Position numbers and translations under genes: made by a program | The notes under the pieces: generated by a model | Databases searched by the model: none | What the model was told of the DNA's origin: nothing | The model's input: only the letters and a program-made list of their open reading frames with translations | Source: Alphaproteobacteria bacterium | Lineage (GTDB): Bacteria > Pseudomonadota > Alphaproteobacteria > UBA8366 > GCA-2717185 | Assembly (NCBI GenBank): GCA_028822585.1 | Contig: JAPKDL010000019.1 | Span: 1-38,857 of the forward strand | Reading direction: 5' to 3' | DNA length: 38,857 bases | Shown here: piece by piece, positions 1 through 9,233 of the stretch | How positions within the stretch are numbered: position 1 is the first letter of the stretch | Layout of the letters: every line of letters starts with the position of its first letter

Positions 1-275
1 TTGTTGTTTATTGTAGGGCTTACCTATTGTTTTAATTATTTATTGCGTACGAAAAATTTTCCTTTACGTTCGTTACTTCCCTTAATTCTAGCAACCTTTG
101 TGCCAAATTAATTAATTTATATAAAATAGATAACAGAATTATGGTGTTGGCTTACTGTCGTGTCTTTTTGGAAGGCTTGGGCGGGCGCGAGTGAAAGACG
201 AGGCGCGGATCTTGCCCTTACCAAGGCGTGCCGGAAGACTGTTACTTTTACCCACTCTAAGGTGCCCGTAGGGCC
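1..275. other. AT-rich stretch without a recognisable gene
   Basis: The first 150 bases are strongly AT-rich, including runs such as ttaattaatttatataaaa, unlike the GC-rich coding DNA that follows. I see no ORF with a plausible start, ribosome binding site or familiar protein here. A short imperfect hairpin (GCCC-gta-GGGC with partly paired flanks, about 260-279) lies at the rmuC stop codon. It lacks a T-run in the rmuC direction, so I do not call it a terminator. Confidence 0.5.
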
Positions 276-1796
276 TTATTTCTGGGGTCCTAATTGTTTT
301 ACCACGTCATCGCCTGAAAAATCTAGGTCACGGTCAGTGCGGACCTCACGAATGTCGGTTTCCAGGGGGGTAAGGTCATCAATGGCTTTGCCCGCGTCTT
401 CGACGTCCAGTTCGGTAAATTTTCGCGCTTGCGGCATGACCTGAGATTCCAGACTTCCAACGAAGGTGTTGTAGCGTATAGACGCGGTTTTAATCGCGCC
501 CCCAAGACCCTTCACGTGGTTGCCCATAATGGAGAGTCGTTTGTACAAATCGCGACCAAGTTCGGAAATATGTCGGGCGTTTTCCGCCACTTTTTCCTGC
601 CGCCATCCAAAGGCGACGGCCTTAGCCAAGGCGATTAAGGTTGTCGGTGTCACGATAATGACCTGTTTGGAGATCGCGTCTTCGAACAGAGCCGGGTCTC
701 GCTCCATGGCGGCGGCGAAGAAATTGTCTCCGGGTATGAACATAGCGACGAAGTCTGGCGTGACGGTCAGACCATCGTGATAGGACTTAGACGCCAACTG
801 GCCCATATGGGTGCGAATTTGTTGAGCGTGTTTGGTGAGAAAGGCTTCACGCTCGGTGTCGTCGGTCGCGTCGATGGCGTCCATATAAGCCGATGTCGAT
901 GTTTTGGCGTCGACGACGATGGAGCGGTTGCCAGGCAGGTGGATGATGACGTCAGGGCGCAGGCGACCGTCTTCGGTGTCGAAGCTTTTTTCGGTGGTGA
1001 AGTCGCAATGCTGCGACATACCGGACATTTCCATGACGTTCTTCAATGTTTCTTCGCCCCATCGCCCGCGGGTCTTCGGCGCAGCGCGCAGGGCGTTCAC
1101 CAATTTGCTGGTCTCGGTACGCACGTCATGTTGCGTCTGGATGACCGTTTGCAATTCCTTCGACAGATTTCCATAGGATTCGTGACGTTCTTTCTCCGCC
1201 ACATTCAGGTTTTTTTGGTATTCCTCAAGGGTCGTGGAAATCGGTTTTAACAGGTTCTGGATTGATTCCTGACGTTTCTCCAAATCGCCAGACGCAGCTT
1301 CCTTGTGTTTATCCAGCACCTGATTGGCCATTTCCAGAAAAGATGTCTGGCTGGATTTTAACGCGTCGCTGGCGAGGTTTTTAAAATCCTTTTCAATTTC
1401 GGCTCTGATCGCCGTCAAGGCTTTGGTTTTTTCTTCATGCGCTTTGGCCTGGTTTTTCAGGGACGCTGAAAGCTCACTTTTTTCCGATGTGAGCGCTGTG
1501 ACCTTGTCGTTCAACGTTGCGACTTGGCGTTCCATTTCAGCGGTGCGGTTGGTTTTTTCCTCCAGCAAGCTGCGCGCTGTCTCTTTTTCGATTTCGGCTT
1601 GTTGCCGACTATTCTGTTGCGCTTCAGAATCGGATTTCGATTGAGTAAATTCAGTTTGCATGATTTCGGTGGCTTCGGTTAACGCGTTGATTTTCGCTTC
1701 GAGTACGGCCTGTTCGGCGCGTTTCAGCAGGTGCATGAAGACCGCGCCGACGCTCAATCCAGCGGCGGCGATTGCGGCAAATATTAACCAATCCAT
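276..1796 (-). CDS. rmuC: DNA recombination protein RmuC
   Basis: A 506-residue protein with the standard RmuC layout. Residues 4-24 form one N-terminal membrane segment. About residues 25-230 are a long, charged, Glu/Lys/Gln-rich region predicted to be coiled coil. A conserved RmuC core starts near RWGEETLKNV (245-254). The core contains PDVIIHLPG (281-289) and IVVDAKTS (293-300), an arrangement like a PD-(D/E)xK nuclease with D282, D296 and K298. RmuC is known to limit inversion at short inverted repeats and is thought to be a membrane-anchored nuclease. Length is normal for the family. It is monocistronic here and separated from the LLM oxidoreductase by about 150 bases. The family call is secure; nuclease activity is inferred from the family. 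Confidence 0.95.
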   Translation of the reverse strand: MDWLIFAAIAAAGLSVGAVFMHLLKRAEQAVLEAKINALTEATEIMQTEFTQSKSDSEAQQNSRQQAEIEKETARSLLEEKTNRTAEMERQVATLNDKVTALTSEKSELSASLKNQAKAHEEKTKALTAIRAEIEKDFKNLASDALKSSQTSFLEMANQVLDKHKEAASGDLEKRQESIQNLLKPISTTLEEYQKNLNVAEKERHESYGNLSKELQTVIQTQHDVRTETSKLVNALRAAPKTRGRWGEETLKNVMEMSGMSQHCDFTTEKSFDTEDGRLRPDVIIHLPGNRSIVVDAKTSTSAYMDAIDATDDTEREAFLTKHAQQIRTHMGQLASKSYHDGLTVTPDFVAMFIPGDNFFAAAMERDPALFEDAISKQVIIVTPTTLIALAKAVAFGWRQEKVAENARHISELGRDLYKRLSIMGNHVKGLGGAIKTASIRYNTFVGSLESQVMPQARKFTELDVEDAGKAIDDLTPLETDIREVRTDRDLDFSGDDVVKQLGPQK

Positions 1797-1948
1797 TGTA
1801 GTCTCCGACCGCCACTGATTTCATCTTGCCTACAGGGGTAGGAGTCTAGGGATGCGCCGGAGCGCTGGGGTTCCGGCCTCCACAGGAATGACGGCGAGGG
1901 GATAATCGAAGACGTATAAAAATTTGAATTCATGTTTTCTTCCGCTCC
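1797..1948. other. Intergenic spacer with a possible degenerate REP-like palindrome
   Basis: Between rmuC and the LLM gene the text around 1865-1900 reads ttccggcctccacaggaatg. It resembles the short 'ttccc...gggaatgac' extragenic palindromes scattered through many alphaproteobacterial genomes. The arms TTCC and GGAA pair, but the interior does not pair well. One copy cannot establish a repeat family. The spacer would also hold the rmuC promoter. Confidence 0.25.
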
Positions 1949-2977
1949 CTATAGTCCCTGTTCCACCTTCGGCATGACGTCTTCTTTGAATCTCGTCAGG
2001 TTCTCTAGCACCAGGCTTTGCGGCATGCCGATCCAGTGAAAGCCAAGGATCAAGACGTTGACGCCAAGACGTTTCCCATGCGCGATGACCTGTTCTGCAA
2101 CTTCGTCGGGCGAGCCCAGTATAAACCGGTCTTCCAGTAATTCGTCATAGGCGAGGTCTAAATTGTTGTCGCCTTCGGGCATTGCTTTGTCTTGGCCCCA
2201 TTGGTGATAAATTTTATATTTCGCTTCGAGAAATGGCTTCGCCTGCCGGATGGCTTCCTCTCGGCTGTTGGCGACAAAGACTTCGCGCGCCGCCGGGAGT
2301 TCGTCGGGGAAAGGTTTGTCCGCGTCGTCCAGCGCGCGTTTGTACAATTCAAGCTGTTGTTCAATGGTGTCCAGGCGCTGGTGCGGGTTGATGAACCAGG
2401 CGTCCGACATTTTCGCCGCGCGTTTTATAGCAGCGTCGGCGTTGGCGCCAATCCAGATCGGTGGCATGGGCTTTTGTTGTGGTTTTAGGGATAGGCGAGT
2501 TTTATCCAATTCGAAATGAGACCCCTTCATGGACACTTCGTCTTCGGTCCATAGGCGTTTGATCGCGTTTAGGTTTTCTTCGAAGCGCGAGACGCGGTCT
2601 TTCTGCGTCGTGCCAAAACCCTTGAATTCAACCTCACGATACCCCAGACCGCAGCCGAAGGTCAGCCGTCCGCCCGACATGACATCGATGCTGGCCAGTT
2701 GTTCGGCCATATCCAGGGGCTTGTGCAACGATAAGAGCGTCACCCCGGTCAACAGGCGCATGTTCGGCGCTTCCGACATGACCCGGCCTAGGAACGGTAG
2801 TTGCTGGAATTCCTGCAACGGATAGCCTGCTAGATGGGAGCTTTTCATCAAGATGTCGTAGCCCAATGCGTCAGCGACACGCGCCTGTTCCATCTGTTCG
2901 GCGAAGGCGACATTCATATCAGCGCCGGCGGCGTATTGGGTGCGCATGCCGATGCCGTATTTCATTTTTCGAGCCAT
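1949..2977 (-). CDS. LLM-class flavin-dependent oxidoreductase (copy 1)
   Basis: A 342-residue member of the luciferase-like monooxygenase (F420/FMN, TIM-barrel) superfamily. Family blocks include DVMSGGRLTFGCGLGYREVEF, the RFEENLNAIKRLW helix, PPIWIGANADAAIKRAA and a late LGSPDEVAEQVI. Members use reduced FMN or F420 to oxidise organic substrates; the substrate cannot be read from sequence. It is the last gene of a minus-strand run and lies 13 bases after the next LLM gene. By eye it is more than half identical to that neighbour over its full length, so the pair looks like a tandem duplication. Both share LSLHKPL, FGTTQ and WGQDKAMP. Annotation beyond the superfamily is not supported. Confidence 0.88.
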   Translation of the reverse strand: MARKMKYGIGMRTQYAAGADMNVAFAEQMEQARVADALGYDILMKSSHLAGYPLQEFQQLPFLGRVMSEAPNMRLLTGVTLLSLHKPLDMAEQLASIDVMSGGRLTFGCGLGYREVEFKGFGTTQKDRVSRFEENLNAIKRLWTEDEVSMKGSHFELDKTRLSLKPQQKPMPPIWIGANADAAIKRAAKMSDAWFINPHQRLDTIEQQLELYKRALDDADKPFPDELPAAREVFVANSREEAIRQAKPFLEAKYKIYHQWGQDKAMPEGDNNLDLAYDELLEDRFILGSPDEVAEQVIAHGKRLGVNVLILGFHWIGMPQSLVLENLTRFKEDVMPKVEQGL

Positions 2978-2990
2978 AATCAGATCCTAT

Positions 2991-4016
2991 CTAAACGCCT
3001 TGCCGGACTTTCGGGAAGACTTCTTCGGCCAGCAAATGCATCGCGTCCAAGGTTTGATTCTGCGCCATGCCGGGCCATTGCATGCTGGCAATAATGTGGT
3101 TGGCGCCGGTGCGTTTGTTCAATTTTATCACCTGTTCCGCCACATCGTCCGGTGACCCAATCAGGAACCGGTCGCGTTGCAAATCTTCAAAGGCCTGGCC
3201 CAAATCATTGTCGCCGTCGGGCATGGCCTTGTCCTGACCCCATTCGTGATAAACTTTGTATTTAAGCGATAAATAAGGTTCGGCGATACGGAAGGCTTCT
3301 TCGGTGGTTCGCGCTACGAATACCTCGCGGCGGATCGGAAATTCGACTGGGAACGGTTTGTCGTATTCATCCAGCGCGCTTTTATAGATGTCCAATTGAC
3401 GTTCGATGGTGTCAATGCGGACATGCGGGTTCATGTACCAGCAATCGCCCAATCGCGCGGCGCGCCGAATCGCTGGATCTGCGTCGGCGCCAATCCAGAT
3501 GGGGGGGTGTGGCCTTTGGATCGTCTTGGTATTGGCTGACGCGTCCATTAATTCGAAATGGGACCCCACCATGTTGACCTTTTTTTCGGTCCACAACCTT
3601 TTGATGGCCAGCAAATTTTCTTCAAAGCGCTGGACGCGTTCCCTTTGCGTGGTGCCGAACGCCTTGAATTCGACCTCGCGATAGCCGAGCGCTGCGCCGA
3701 AGATCATGCGACCGTCGGACATGACATCCATGGTCGCGATTTGTTCGGCGATCTCCAATGGCTTATGCAGCGACAACAGGACGATCCCGGCGTTGAGCCG
3801 CAAATTCGGCGCTTCCGCCATGACGCGGGAGAGGTAAGGAATTTGCTGGAAATCCTGAAGCGGATAGCTGCTGTAATGCGACCCTTTGGTCAGGCTAGAG
3901 AATCCCAGCTTGTCGGCGGTGCGGGCCTGTTCCATCAACTCCTTGAAACGCACGCGAATGTCGTCTTTTTCTTCGAACTGCCCCCGGGTCATCAACCCGA
4001 ACTGTATGTCGGTCAT
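2991..4016 (-). CDS. LLM-class flavin-dependent oxidoreductase (copy 2)
   Basis: A 341-residue luciferase-like monooxygenase family protein, colinear with its downstream paralogue. It shows DVMSDGRMIFGAALGYREVEF, RFEENLLAIKRLW, PPIWIGADADPAIRRAA and IGSPDDVAEQVI. The two copies differ most at the N-terminus and in the insert after GSHFEL, a region that often shapes substrate choice in this fold. It starts 15 bases after the stop of the enolase-superfamily gene, so cotranscription is likely. The pair may act on related substrates, or one copy may be a diverged specialist; sequence alone does not decide. FMN or F420 dependence is also not resolved. Confidence 0.88.
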   Translation of the reverse strand: MTDIQFGLMTRGQFEEKDDIRVRFKELMEQARTADKLGFSSLTKGSHYSSYPLQDFQQIPYLSRVMAEAPNLRLNAGIVLLSLHKPLEIAEQIATMDVMSDGRMIFGAALGYREVEFKAFGTTQRERVQRFEENLLAIKRLWTEKKVNMVGSHFELMDASANTKTIQRPHPPIWIGADADPAIRRAARLGDCWYMNPHVRIDTIERQLDIYKSALDEYDKPFPVEFPIRREVFVARTTEEAFRIAEPYLSLKYKVYHEWGQDKAMPDGDNDLGQAFEDLQRDRFLIGSPDDVAEQVIKLNKRTGANHIIASMQWPGMAQNQTLDAMHLLAEEVFPKVRQGV

Positions 4017-4031
4017 AGTGTGTCTATCCGC

Positions 4032-5114
4032 TTATTTAACAACGTGGTTTGAAAGGATTTCCGGTTTGAACCGCAGGCCATGACCGGGTTTTTCCGGCGC
4101 GGTGATGAAGCCGTTGACTGGTTTCGCCCAGTCGTCCCACACATCGCTCATCATGCCCATGTCTTCGATGATCAGCCCGTTCGGGATCGACGCCATCAGT
4201 TGAATCATCAATTCCGGATACAGATGCGGTGCCATCTGCAAGCCCCAGGTGTCCGCGATGGCGGCGATTTTGCGCAAATCGGTCAAGCCGCAGCGCATGA
4301 CGTCGGGTTGCAGGATAGGGATTTTCGGGTTTTCGAAGAACGGCTTCAGATCATAGCGGGTGAAATGGCTTTCTCCGCCGACTACGCGGGTGTCCAAGGC
4401 GTCGGCGACACGGAAATATCCGGCGAAGTCGTCTGGCATGACTGGTTCTTCCAGCCAGTAAATATCGTATTCCTGTAATTTTTTGCCCATGATGATGGCT
4501 TTGTCGGCGGTCCAGGCCATGTTGACGTCGACCATGATGTCTACCTCTGGACCCACCGCTTCGCGAACCCGGCGCACATGATCCATGTCTTGGGCGTCGG
4601 TCCAGGTATGGCCAACCTGCATCTTGATGGCGGTGAATCCTTCGTCGATGAAGCGCTTGGCTTTTTCCACCATGCGGTCACCGCCAAGGCCGCGCCAGAC
4701 GCCGGAGCCATAGACCGGAACCTTGTCTGTATAATGCCCCCACAGGCGGTGCAGCGGCATGTTAGCTTTCTGGCCAACGGCGTCCCACAGCGCCACATCA
4801 ATGATCGACAACGCCAGCAATTGCGCGCCGCCGCGGCCATCCGCCAGGGTGGATTTCCACAGGTCGCGCCAGATGCCTTCGACCTCGGTGGCGTCGCGGC
4901 CTAAGATGCGTGGGATCATTAATTCCTCCAGACACGCCTTGGTCGTGCGGAAGCCTTCGCGCAGATAGAGTTGGTAGCCCATGCCGATAATGCCAGATTG
5001 CGTTTCGATTTCCACAACCAGAATATCCCGGTCCCGGTCATACCCTGCCTGCAAGGCCGGTTGTTCGACGAAGGGCACGGTGAGCAACGTAATCTTGACG
5101 TCTTTGATGATCAT
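4032..5114 (-). CDS. Mandelate racemase/muconate lactonizing enzyme family protein (enolase superfamily)
   Basis: About 360 residues if translation starts at the ATG at 5114, which has GAGGT eight bases upstream. A longer in-frame ORF extends to 5258, but its extra N-terminus looks non-native. Metal ligands of the enolase fold are visible: D196 (MVDVN), E222 (WLEEP) and E248 (GGESH). The D271/H297 dyad (QPDV, APHLYPE) is also present. The usual KxK pair is K164-M-Q166, so the second lysine is glutamine. Numbering happens to match mandelate racemase closely. With one base face lost, an acid-sugar dehydratase-like reaction is more likely than racemisation; that is inference. It sits between an MFS transporter and two LLM oxidoreductases, which suggests a small catabolic operon. 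Confidence 0.88.
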   Translation of the reverse strand: MIIKDVKITLLTVPFVEQPALQAGYDRDRDILVVEIETQSGIIGMGYQLYLREGFRTTKACLEELMIPRILGRDATEVEGIWRDLWKSTLADGRGGAQLLALSIIDVALWDAVGQKANMPLHRLWGHYTDKVPVYGSGVWRGLGGDRMVEKAKRFIDEGFTAIKMQVGHTWTDAQDMDHVRRVREAVGPEVDIMVDVNMAWTADKAIIMGKKLQEYDIYWLEEPVMPDDFAGYFRVADALDTRVVGGESHFTRYDLKPFFENPKIPILQPDVMRCGLTDLRKIAAIADTWGLQMAPHLYPELMIQLMASIPNGLIIEDMGMMSDVWDDWAKPVNGFITAPEKPGHGLRFKPEILSNHVVK

Positions 5115-5212
5115 GGAACTACCTCTGTTGATGTTGCGGGCGCGCAGAAGGCTTTGATTATTGCGCAGTACGGAATGGCCGACAATACGCGCTGGTGTCG
5201 AAGGTGCGGAAC

Positions 5213-6433
5213 CTAATGAATACTGGCGCGTTCCTTGTAGCGGAACTTCAACACGCACAGGCCGACGGCGACGATCCCCGCCGTCACCAGCCAGCCATCG
5301 GCGAATCGCCCTGTCATATCGACCACCGCGCCAAACAGCGGTGGGCCCGTCATGGCGCCAATCGACGTGCCGATCATGATACAGCCAATGGCCGAGCCGG
5401 TTTGCGTCCGAGGGACCGATTCAACCGCAACCGTTTGCAGCACCGAGGCATAGGCGGCGATCGTCATGCCCAGCCCAACGGCCAGTGCCATGCCGATTAT
5501 GATGCCCCAACTGGGCCCGACAACCGCCATCAACGCCAGGAATATTGAGGCCGCCGTGCAGATCAACAGGGTCAATATCTTGCGGCGGCCCTGGAACATC
5601 GTGTCGGCGATATATCCCCACCCGATGCGCCCGAACGCGCTGGCGGCTTGGGCTGCGCCCAGGACGATGCTGGCAGTTTCCTGACTGGCCAGAGCGACGT
5701 CACGCATGAACAGCGTCAGATAGGTGAAGAAATTATACTGGCCGATGTTGAAGATTCCACTGGAGGTCGCCAACATCAGAAAGTTCCGGTCTTTAGCCAA
5801 TTGGATGACGCCGCTGAGCACGCTGGGCTTTTCCACGCCGTCGTCTGCCTTTGCGACGTCGCGCGGTTCAATCAGATACAGGCAGAGCAGACCACCCGCC
5901 GTGGTTAACACCGAAATGATCAGCATGATGTCGCGCCAATCGATCAACACGGCGAGCGCCAGGGTGCCCGCTGCCAAGACGCCCCCAATGGGCACGCCGG
6001 TTTGTTTGACGCCCATTGCGGTCGCCCGCCTTCCTTGCGGAAACCATTCCAGTACGCCACGCGCCGTCGCTGGGTTCATGATGGAATACCCCCAGCCCAT
6101 CATCAGCAACGCGAACAGCGCCATGGCGAACCCGTCCGCCGCATAGAGTATGGTGCCGCCCAGGGCCAGAATTAAATGGGCCGAGATCAACGCCCGGCCC
6201 ACGCCCACCCGGTCTACCAGCACGCCAGCAGGAATGGCGCCGGTAACCTGTCCGGCGGAATAGGCGGTCATCAACAGGCCGAATTGTGTGAAGGATAAAG
6301 CCAAATCGGGACGGATAACCGGCCCCAGCGCCAACACGGAGATACTATGCAGCGACCCCAACGCATGCGCCATCGTCAACAGGGATAGTCGCGCCTGCCA
6401 GGACTTGGCACTCACGCCGGTTTTAGATTCCAA
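5213..6433 (-). CDS. MFS transporter, 12 membrane segments
   Basis: A 406-residue major facilitator superfamily protein. It has about twelve hydrophobic segments in two halves and a loop rich in charged residues in the middle (EPRDVAKADDGVEK). Motif-A-like text follows TM2 (GVLVDRVGVGRALI), and the second half has a related segment (WGYIADTMFQGRRKI). The TTG at 6433 overlaps the end of bioA by 11 bases and has AAGG about nine bases upstream; a GTG at 6415 is an alternative start. Biotin uptake usually uses BioY, so the neighbouring enolase and LLM genes are a better clue to substrate: uptake of a small organic acid or similar compound. Substrate is not readable from the sequence. Confidence 0.88.
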   Translation of the reverse strand: MESKTGVSAKSWQARLSLLTMAHALGSLHSISVLALGPVIRPDLALSFTQFGLLMTAYSAGQVTGAIPAGVLVDRVGVGRALISAHLILALGGTILYAADGFAMALFALLMMGWGYSIMNPATARGVLEWFPQGRRATAMGVKQTGVPIGGVLAAGTLALAVLIDWRDIMLIISVLTTAGGLLCLYLIEPRDVAKADDGVEKPSVLSGVIQLAKDRNFLMLATSSGIFNIGQYNFFTYLTLFMRDVALASQETASIVLGAAQAASAFGRIGWGYIADTMFQGRRKILTLLICTAASIFLALMAVVGPSWGIIIGMALAVGLGMTIAAYASVLQTVAVESVPRTQTGSAIGCIMIGTSIGAMTGPPLFGAVVDMTGRFADGWLVTAGIVAVGLCVLKFRYKERASIH

Positions 6434-7739
6434 CGTTGACGCCTTGGAGGGTCGACCATTCGCCGATCACCTTGACCATGGCGTTGGTCAAATGGGTCAG
6501 GTCGTCCAGTTCGATGACGAATGGCGGCATGACATAGATGATGTCGCCAAACGGGCGGATCCATACGCCTTCTTCCACGAAGCGCTGCTTCAACCATTCG
6601 ACCCGCGTTAATGTATCGACCTGCACGACGCCAATGGCGCCTTTCGCCCGCACGTCGATAACGCCGGGCAGTGCGCGGCACGGTTCCAGCGCGTTGCGCA
6701 AATGTGTTTCGATGGCCGCGACTTGTTCAAGACGTGGTTCTGATTCAAACAAATCTAGCGAGGCGTTGGCGGCGGCGCAGGCCAGTGGATTGGCCATATA
6801 GGTCGGGCCGTGCATCAGGGCGGCTTCGGGTTTGTCGGATTGGAATGCGGCGAAGATGTGCTCGCGCGCCACCGCGGCGGACAGCGCCATGGTCCCGCCG
6901 GTCAGCGCCTTGGACAAGGTGATGATGTCGGGTACGACGCCTGCTTCTTCACATGCGAACATCGATCCGGTGCGGCCAAACCCGGTCATGATTTCATCCA
7001 GGATCAACAACACCCCGTGACGTTCGCCGCATTCCGCGATGCGCGCCAACACGGTGGCGTCGTGAAATTTCAAGCCGCCCGCGCCTTGCACCAACGGTTC
7101 CAGAATGATCGCAGCGCAGTCTACGGCGTTTTGTGTCAGAAACGACTCGAACACCTCAAACTCTGCATTGGTTCGGGGCAGGGAAACAATATGTTGTTCC
7201 GCCAATAATCCCTTGAACAGCGCGTGCATACCTTCTTCCGGGTCACAGACCGACATCGCGCCGATAGTGTCGCCGTGATAGGCGTATTGGAATGCGATGA
7301 ATTTACGCCGCGTGGTGTTTCCCTGGTTGATCCAGTATTGCACCGCCATTTTCATCGCCACTTCGACTGACACCGACCCAGAATCGGCGAAGAAAACGCG
7401 GTTCAAATCGCCGGGCAGCATATCCGACAACCGGCGCGCCAGCGTTAGCGCGGGCGGGTTCACCAGGCCACCGAACATCATATGCGGCATTGTCGTCATT
7501 TGGTTGGCGATGGCGGTGCGAATATGTGGGTGATTGTAGCCATGGCAGGCCGTCCACCAGGACGACACGCCGTCAATCAGTTCCCGGCCGTCGGCCAGTT
7601 TTAACCGCACACCATCGGTCGCGGCGACCGCCAGCGGCGCGGGCGTGGTCTGCATCTGCGTATAGGGTAGCCAGATATGATCAATTCCGGCGTTGTACCA
7701 GTCCGGGTGCCCGTCCGGTGAGTTGGAGCCGTGGGTCAC
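6423..7739 (-). CDS. bioA: Adenosylmethionine-8-amino-7-oxononanoate aminotransferase (BioA)
   Basis: A class III aminotransferase of 438 residues, normal for BioA. It transfers an amino group from S-adenosylmethionine to 8-amino-7-oxononanoate, giving 7,8-diaminononanoate. Visible features are IWLPYTQM near residue 22, [13 protein letters not shown] (59-71) typical of Bio[15 protein letters not shown] with PLP-binding D248, and [10 protein letters not shown] with Schiff-base K277. The stop overlaps the following MFS transporter start. The start lies five bases after the bioB stop, so bioB and bioA are almost certainly one transcript. The SSWW motif and the bioB/bioF/bioD context separate it from other class III aminotransferases. 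Confidence 0.96.
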   Translation of the reverse strand: MTHGSNSPDGHPDWYNAGIDHIWLPYTQMQTTPAPLAVAATDGVRLKLADGRELIDGVSSWWTACHGYNHPHIRTAIANQMTTMPHMMFGGLVNPPALTLARRLSDMLPGDLNRVFFADSGSVSVEVAMKMAVQYWINQGNTTRRKFIAFQYAYHGDTIGAMSVCDPEEGMHALFKGLLAEQHIVSLPRTNAEFEVFESFLTQNAVDCAAIILEPLVQGAGGLKFHDATVLARIAECGERHGVLLILDEIMTGFGRTGSMFACEEAGVVPDIITLSKALTGGTMALSAAVAREHIFAAFQSDKPEAALMHGPTYMANPLACAAANASLDLFESEPRLEQVAAIETHLRNALEPCRALPGVIDVRAKGAIGVVQVDTLTRVEWLKQRFVEEGVWIRPFGDIIYVMPPFVIELDDLTHLTNAMVKVIGEWSTLQGVNVGI

Positions 7740-7744
7740 GGCCT

Positions 7745-8797
7745 TTAATCCAGCGCGTGCAGGCCCAACCGGTCGAACAGGGCGGCGTCATGGTCCGGCG
7801 TTGGGTTGTTCGTGGTTAACAGCTTCGGCCCGACAAAAATTGAATTCGCCCCCGCCATGAAGCACAGCGCCTGGGTTTGATCGTTCATCGATTCCCGGCC
7901 CGCCGACAGTCGCACAAAGGAGTGCGGCATGGTGATGCGCGCCACGGCGATGGTGCGGATGAATTCAAATGCGTCCAGGTCGCCGGCGTCGCCGCCCGAG
8001 GAATCGCCAACGGGTGTGCCTTCGATCTTCATCAGCATGTTGATTGGCACGCTTTCGGGATGCTGGGGCAGATTCGCAAGGGTCAAGATCATGCCCGACC
8101 GGTCGCGCCGGGATTCGCCCATGCCGACAATGCCGCCGCAACATACGTTGATGCCTGCGTCGCGCACATGGGCCAAGGTGTCGAGCCGATCCTGGTAGGT
8201 TCGGGTAGTGATGATGTCACCGTAGAATTCTTCTGAGGTGTCGATGTTGTGGTTGTAGTAATCCAATCCAGCGTCGTTCAACTTCGTAGCCTGTTCCGGC
8301 GTCAGCATGCCGAGCGTCACGCAGGTCTCCATGCCCATCTCGCGGACACCTTCGATCATTTCGCACACCTTACCCAGATCGCGATCTTTCGGGCTGCGCC
8401 ACGCAGCCCCCATGCAATACCGCGTCGATCCAGCGTCCTTGGCGAGACGAGCTTCCGCCAGTACCGCATCCACGTCCATCATTTTTTCCGCCTTCACGGG
8501 AGCATCGTTATGGGCGCTTTGGGAACAATACCCGCAGTCTTCGGGACATCCGCCGGTCTTGATGCTCAAAAGAGTCGACAACTGAACCGCATTGGGGTCG
8601 AAATGCGCCCGGTGTATCGTCTGTGCTTGAAACAGCAAATCGTTGAACGGCGACGCAAACAACGCTTCGATCTCTCCCACGCTCCAATCATGACGAAGGC
8701 CGTCATCGGATGACGTCCGCGTTCCGGGTTCTAAAGCGCCCTGTAAGGGGACTGCGGAATGAAGGGCGTCAGGCGTGTCGTGGGTCTCAATACTCAT
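7745..8797 (-). CDS. bioB: Biotin synthase (BioB)
   Basis: A radical-SAM enzyme that inserts sulfur into dethiobiotin. With the ATG at 8797 (AAGGAT about ten bases upstream) it has 350 residues. An in-frame extension to 8875 encodes a hydrophobic, non-family N-terminus and is unlikely. The SAM cluster motif is C84-x3-C88-x2-C91 ([15 protein letters not shown]). The YNHNIDTS block, the [10 protein letters not shown] segment and [15 protein letters not shown] are all standard BioB. It is the first gene of the minus-strand run and diverges from bioF across 436 bases, which probably holds the promoters for both arms. Confidence 0.97.
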   Translation of the reverse strand: MSIETHDTPDALHSAVPLQGALEPGTRTSSDDGLRHDWSVGEIEALFASPFNDLLFQAQTIHRAHFDPNAVQLSTLLSIKTGGCPEDCGYCSQSAHNDAPVKAEKMMDVDAVLAEARLAKDAGSTRYCMGAAWRSPKDRDLGKVCEMIEGVREMGMETCVTLGMLTPEQATKLNDAGLDYYNHNIDTSEEFYGDIITTRTYQDRLDTLAHVRDAGINVCCGGIVGMGESRRDRSGMILTLANLPQHPESVPINMLMKIEGTPVGDSSGGDAGDLDAFEFIRTIAVARITMPHSFVRLSAGRESMNDQTQALCFMAGANSIFVGPKLLTTNNPTPDHDAALFDRLGLHALD

Positions 8798-9233
8798 CAG
8801 TGAAAATCCTTGGTGACAGGGCCGCACGAACTTAACCGAGCGCGCAGCAAAATATAGCAAAGCAAAGCAGAGCATAAGCCCATGGCCGGGTTGGTCAAGA
8901 ACGGTGGGAATGTGGGGAGCCTAAATCACTAAGGAAGCTTTATAGTTCCCCAGATCCACACAGAGTGTCGAGTCGATATAAAATCGCGGTTTTTCTATTT
9001 TCACGGCGTCGGCTTGTTTGTCCGTCTTAATATTTATCGTTATAGGGTAAATTCGAGGCGACATTGTCTTTCGCCTCTGCGGTGTCACGACGCCCATTTC
9101 GTCCTGCAACCTTATACCAATAATAGGCTTGCGCATAGCTTCGTTCGGCGTACATCGCGCGCCGCGTTGACTCATAACCCTCGTTGTCTCAGTCTCGGCA
9201 GCATTGGAACCATAGGGAATAATTAAGGCCGTC
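8798..9233. promoter_or_regulatory. Divergent bioB/bioF intergenic region
   Basis: This 436-base gap separates the two biotin transcripts and should contain both promoters. It is more AT-rich than the genes; the stretch around 9028-9050 (taatatttatcgttatag) is the most promoter-like. I looked for the alphaproteobacterial BioR operator (TTATMKATAA); the closest text, TTATCGTTATAG, does not match it. A 104-codon minus-strand ORF (8921-9235) fills much of the gap. It has no recognisable family and its start overlaps the bioF start, so I do not call it. Confidence 0.5.

Noticed and set aside
5115-5258. Long N-terminal extension of the enolase-superfamily gene
   Set aside because: The ATG at 5114 has a good ribosome binding site and gives the normal family length; the extension lacks family features.
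9030-9050. Possible BioR operator near TTATCGTTATAG
   Set aside because: It does not match the TTATMKATAA consensus without an inserted base, and no BioR gene is in the window.
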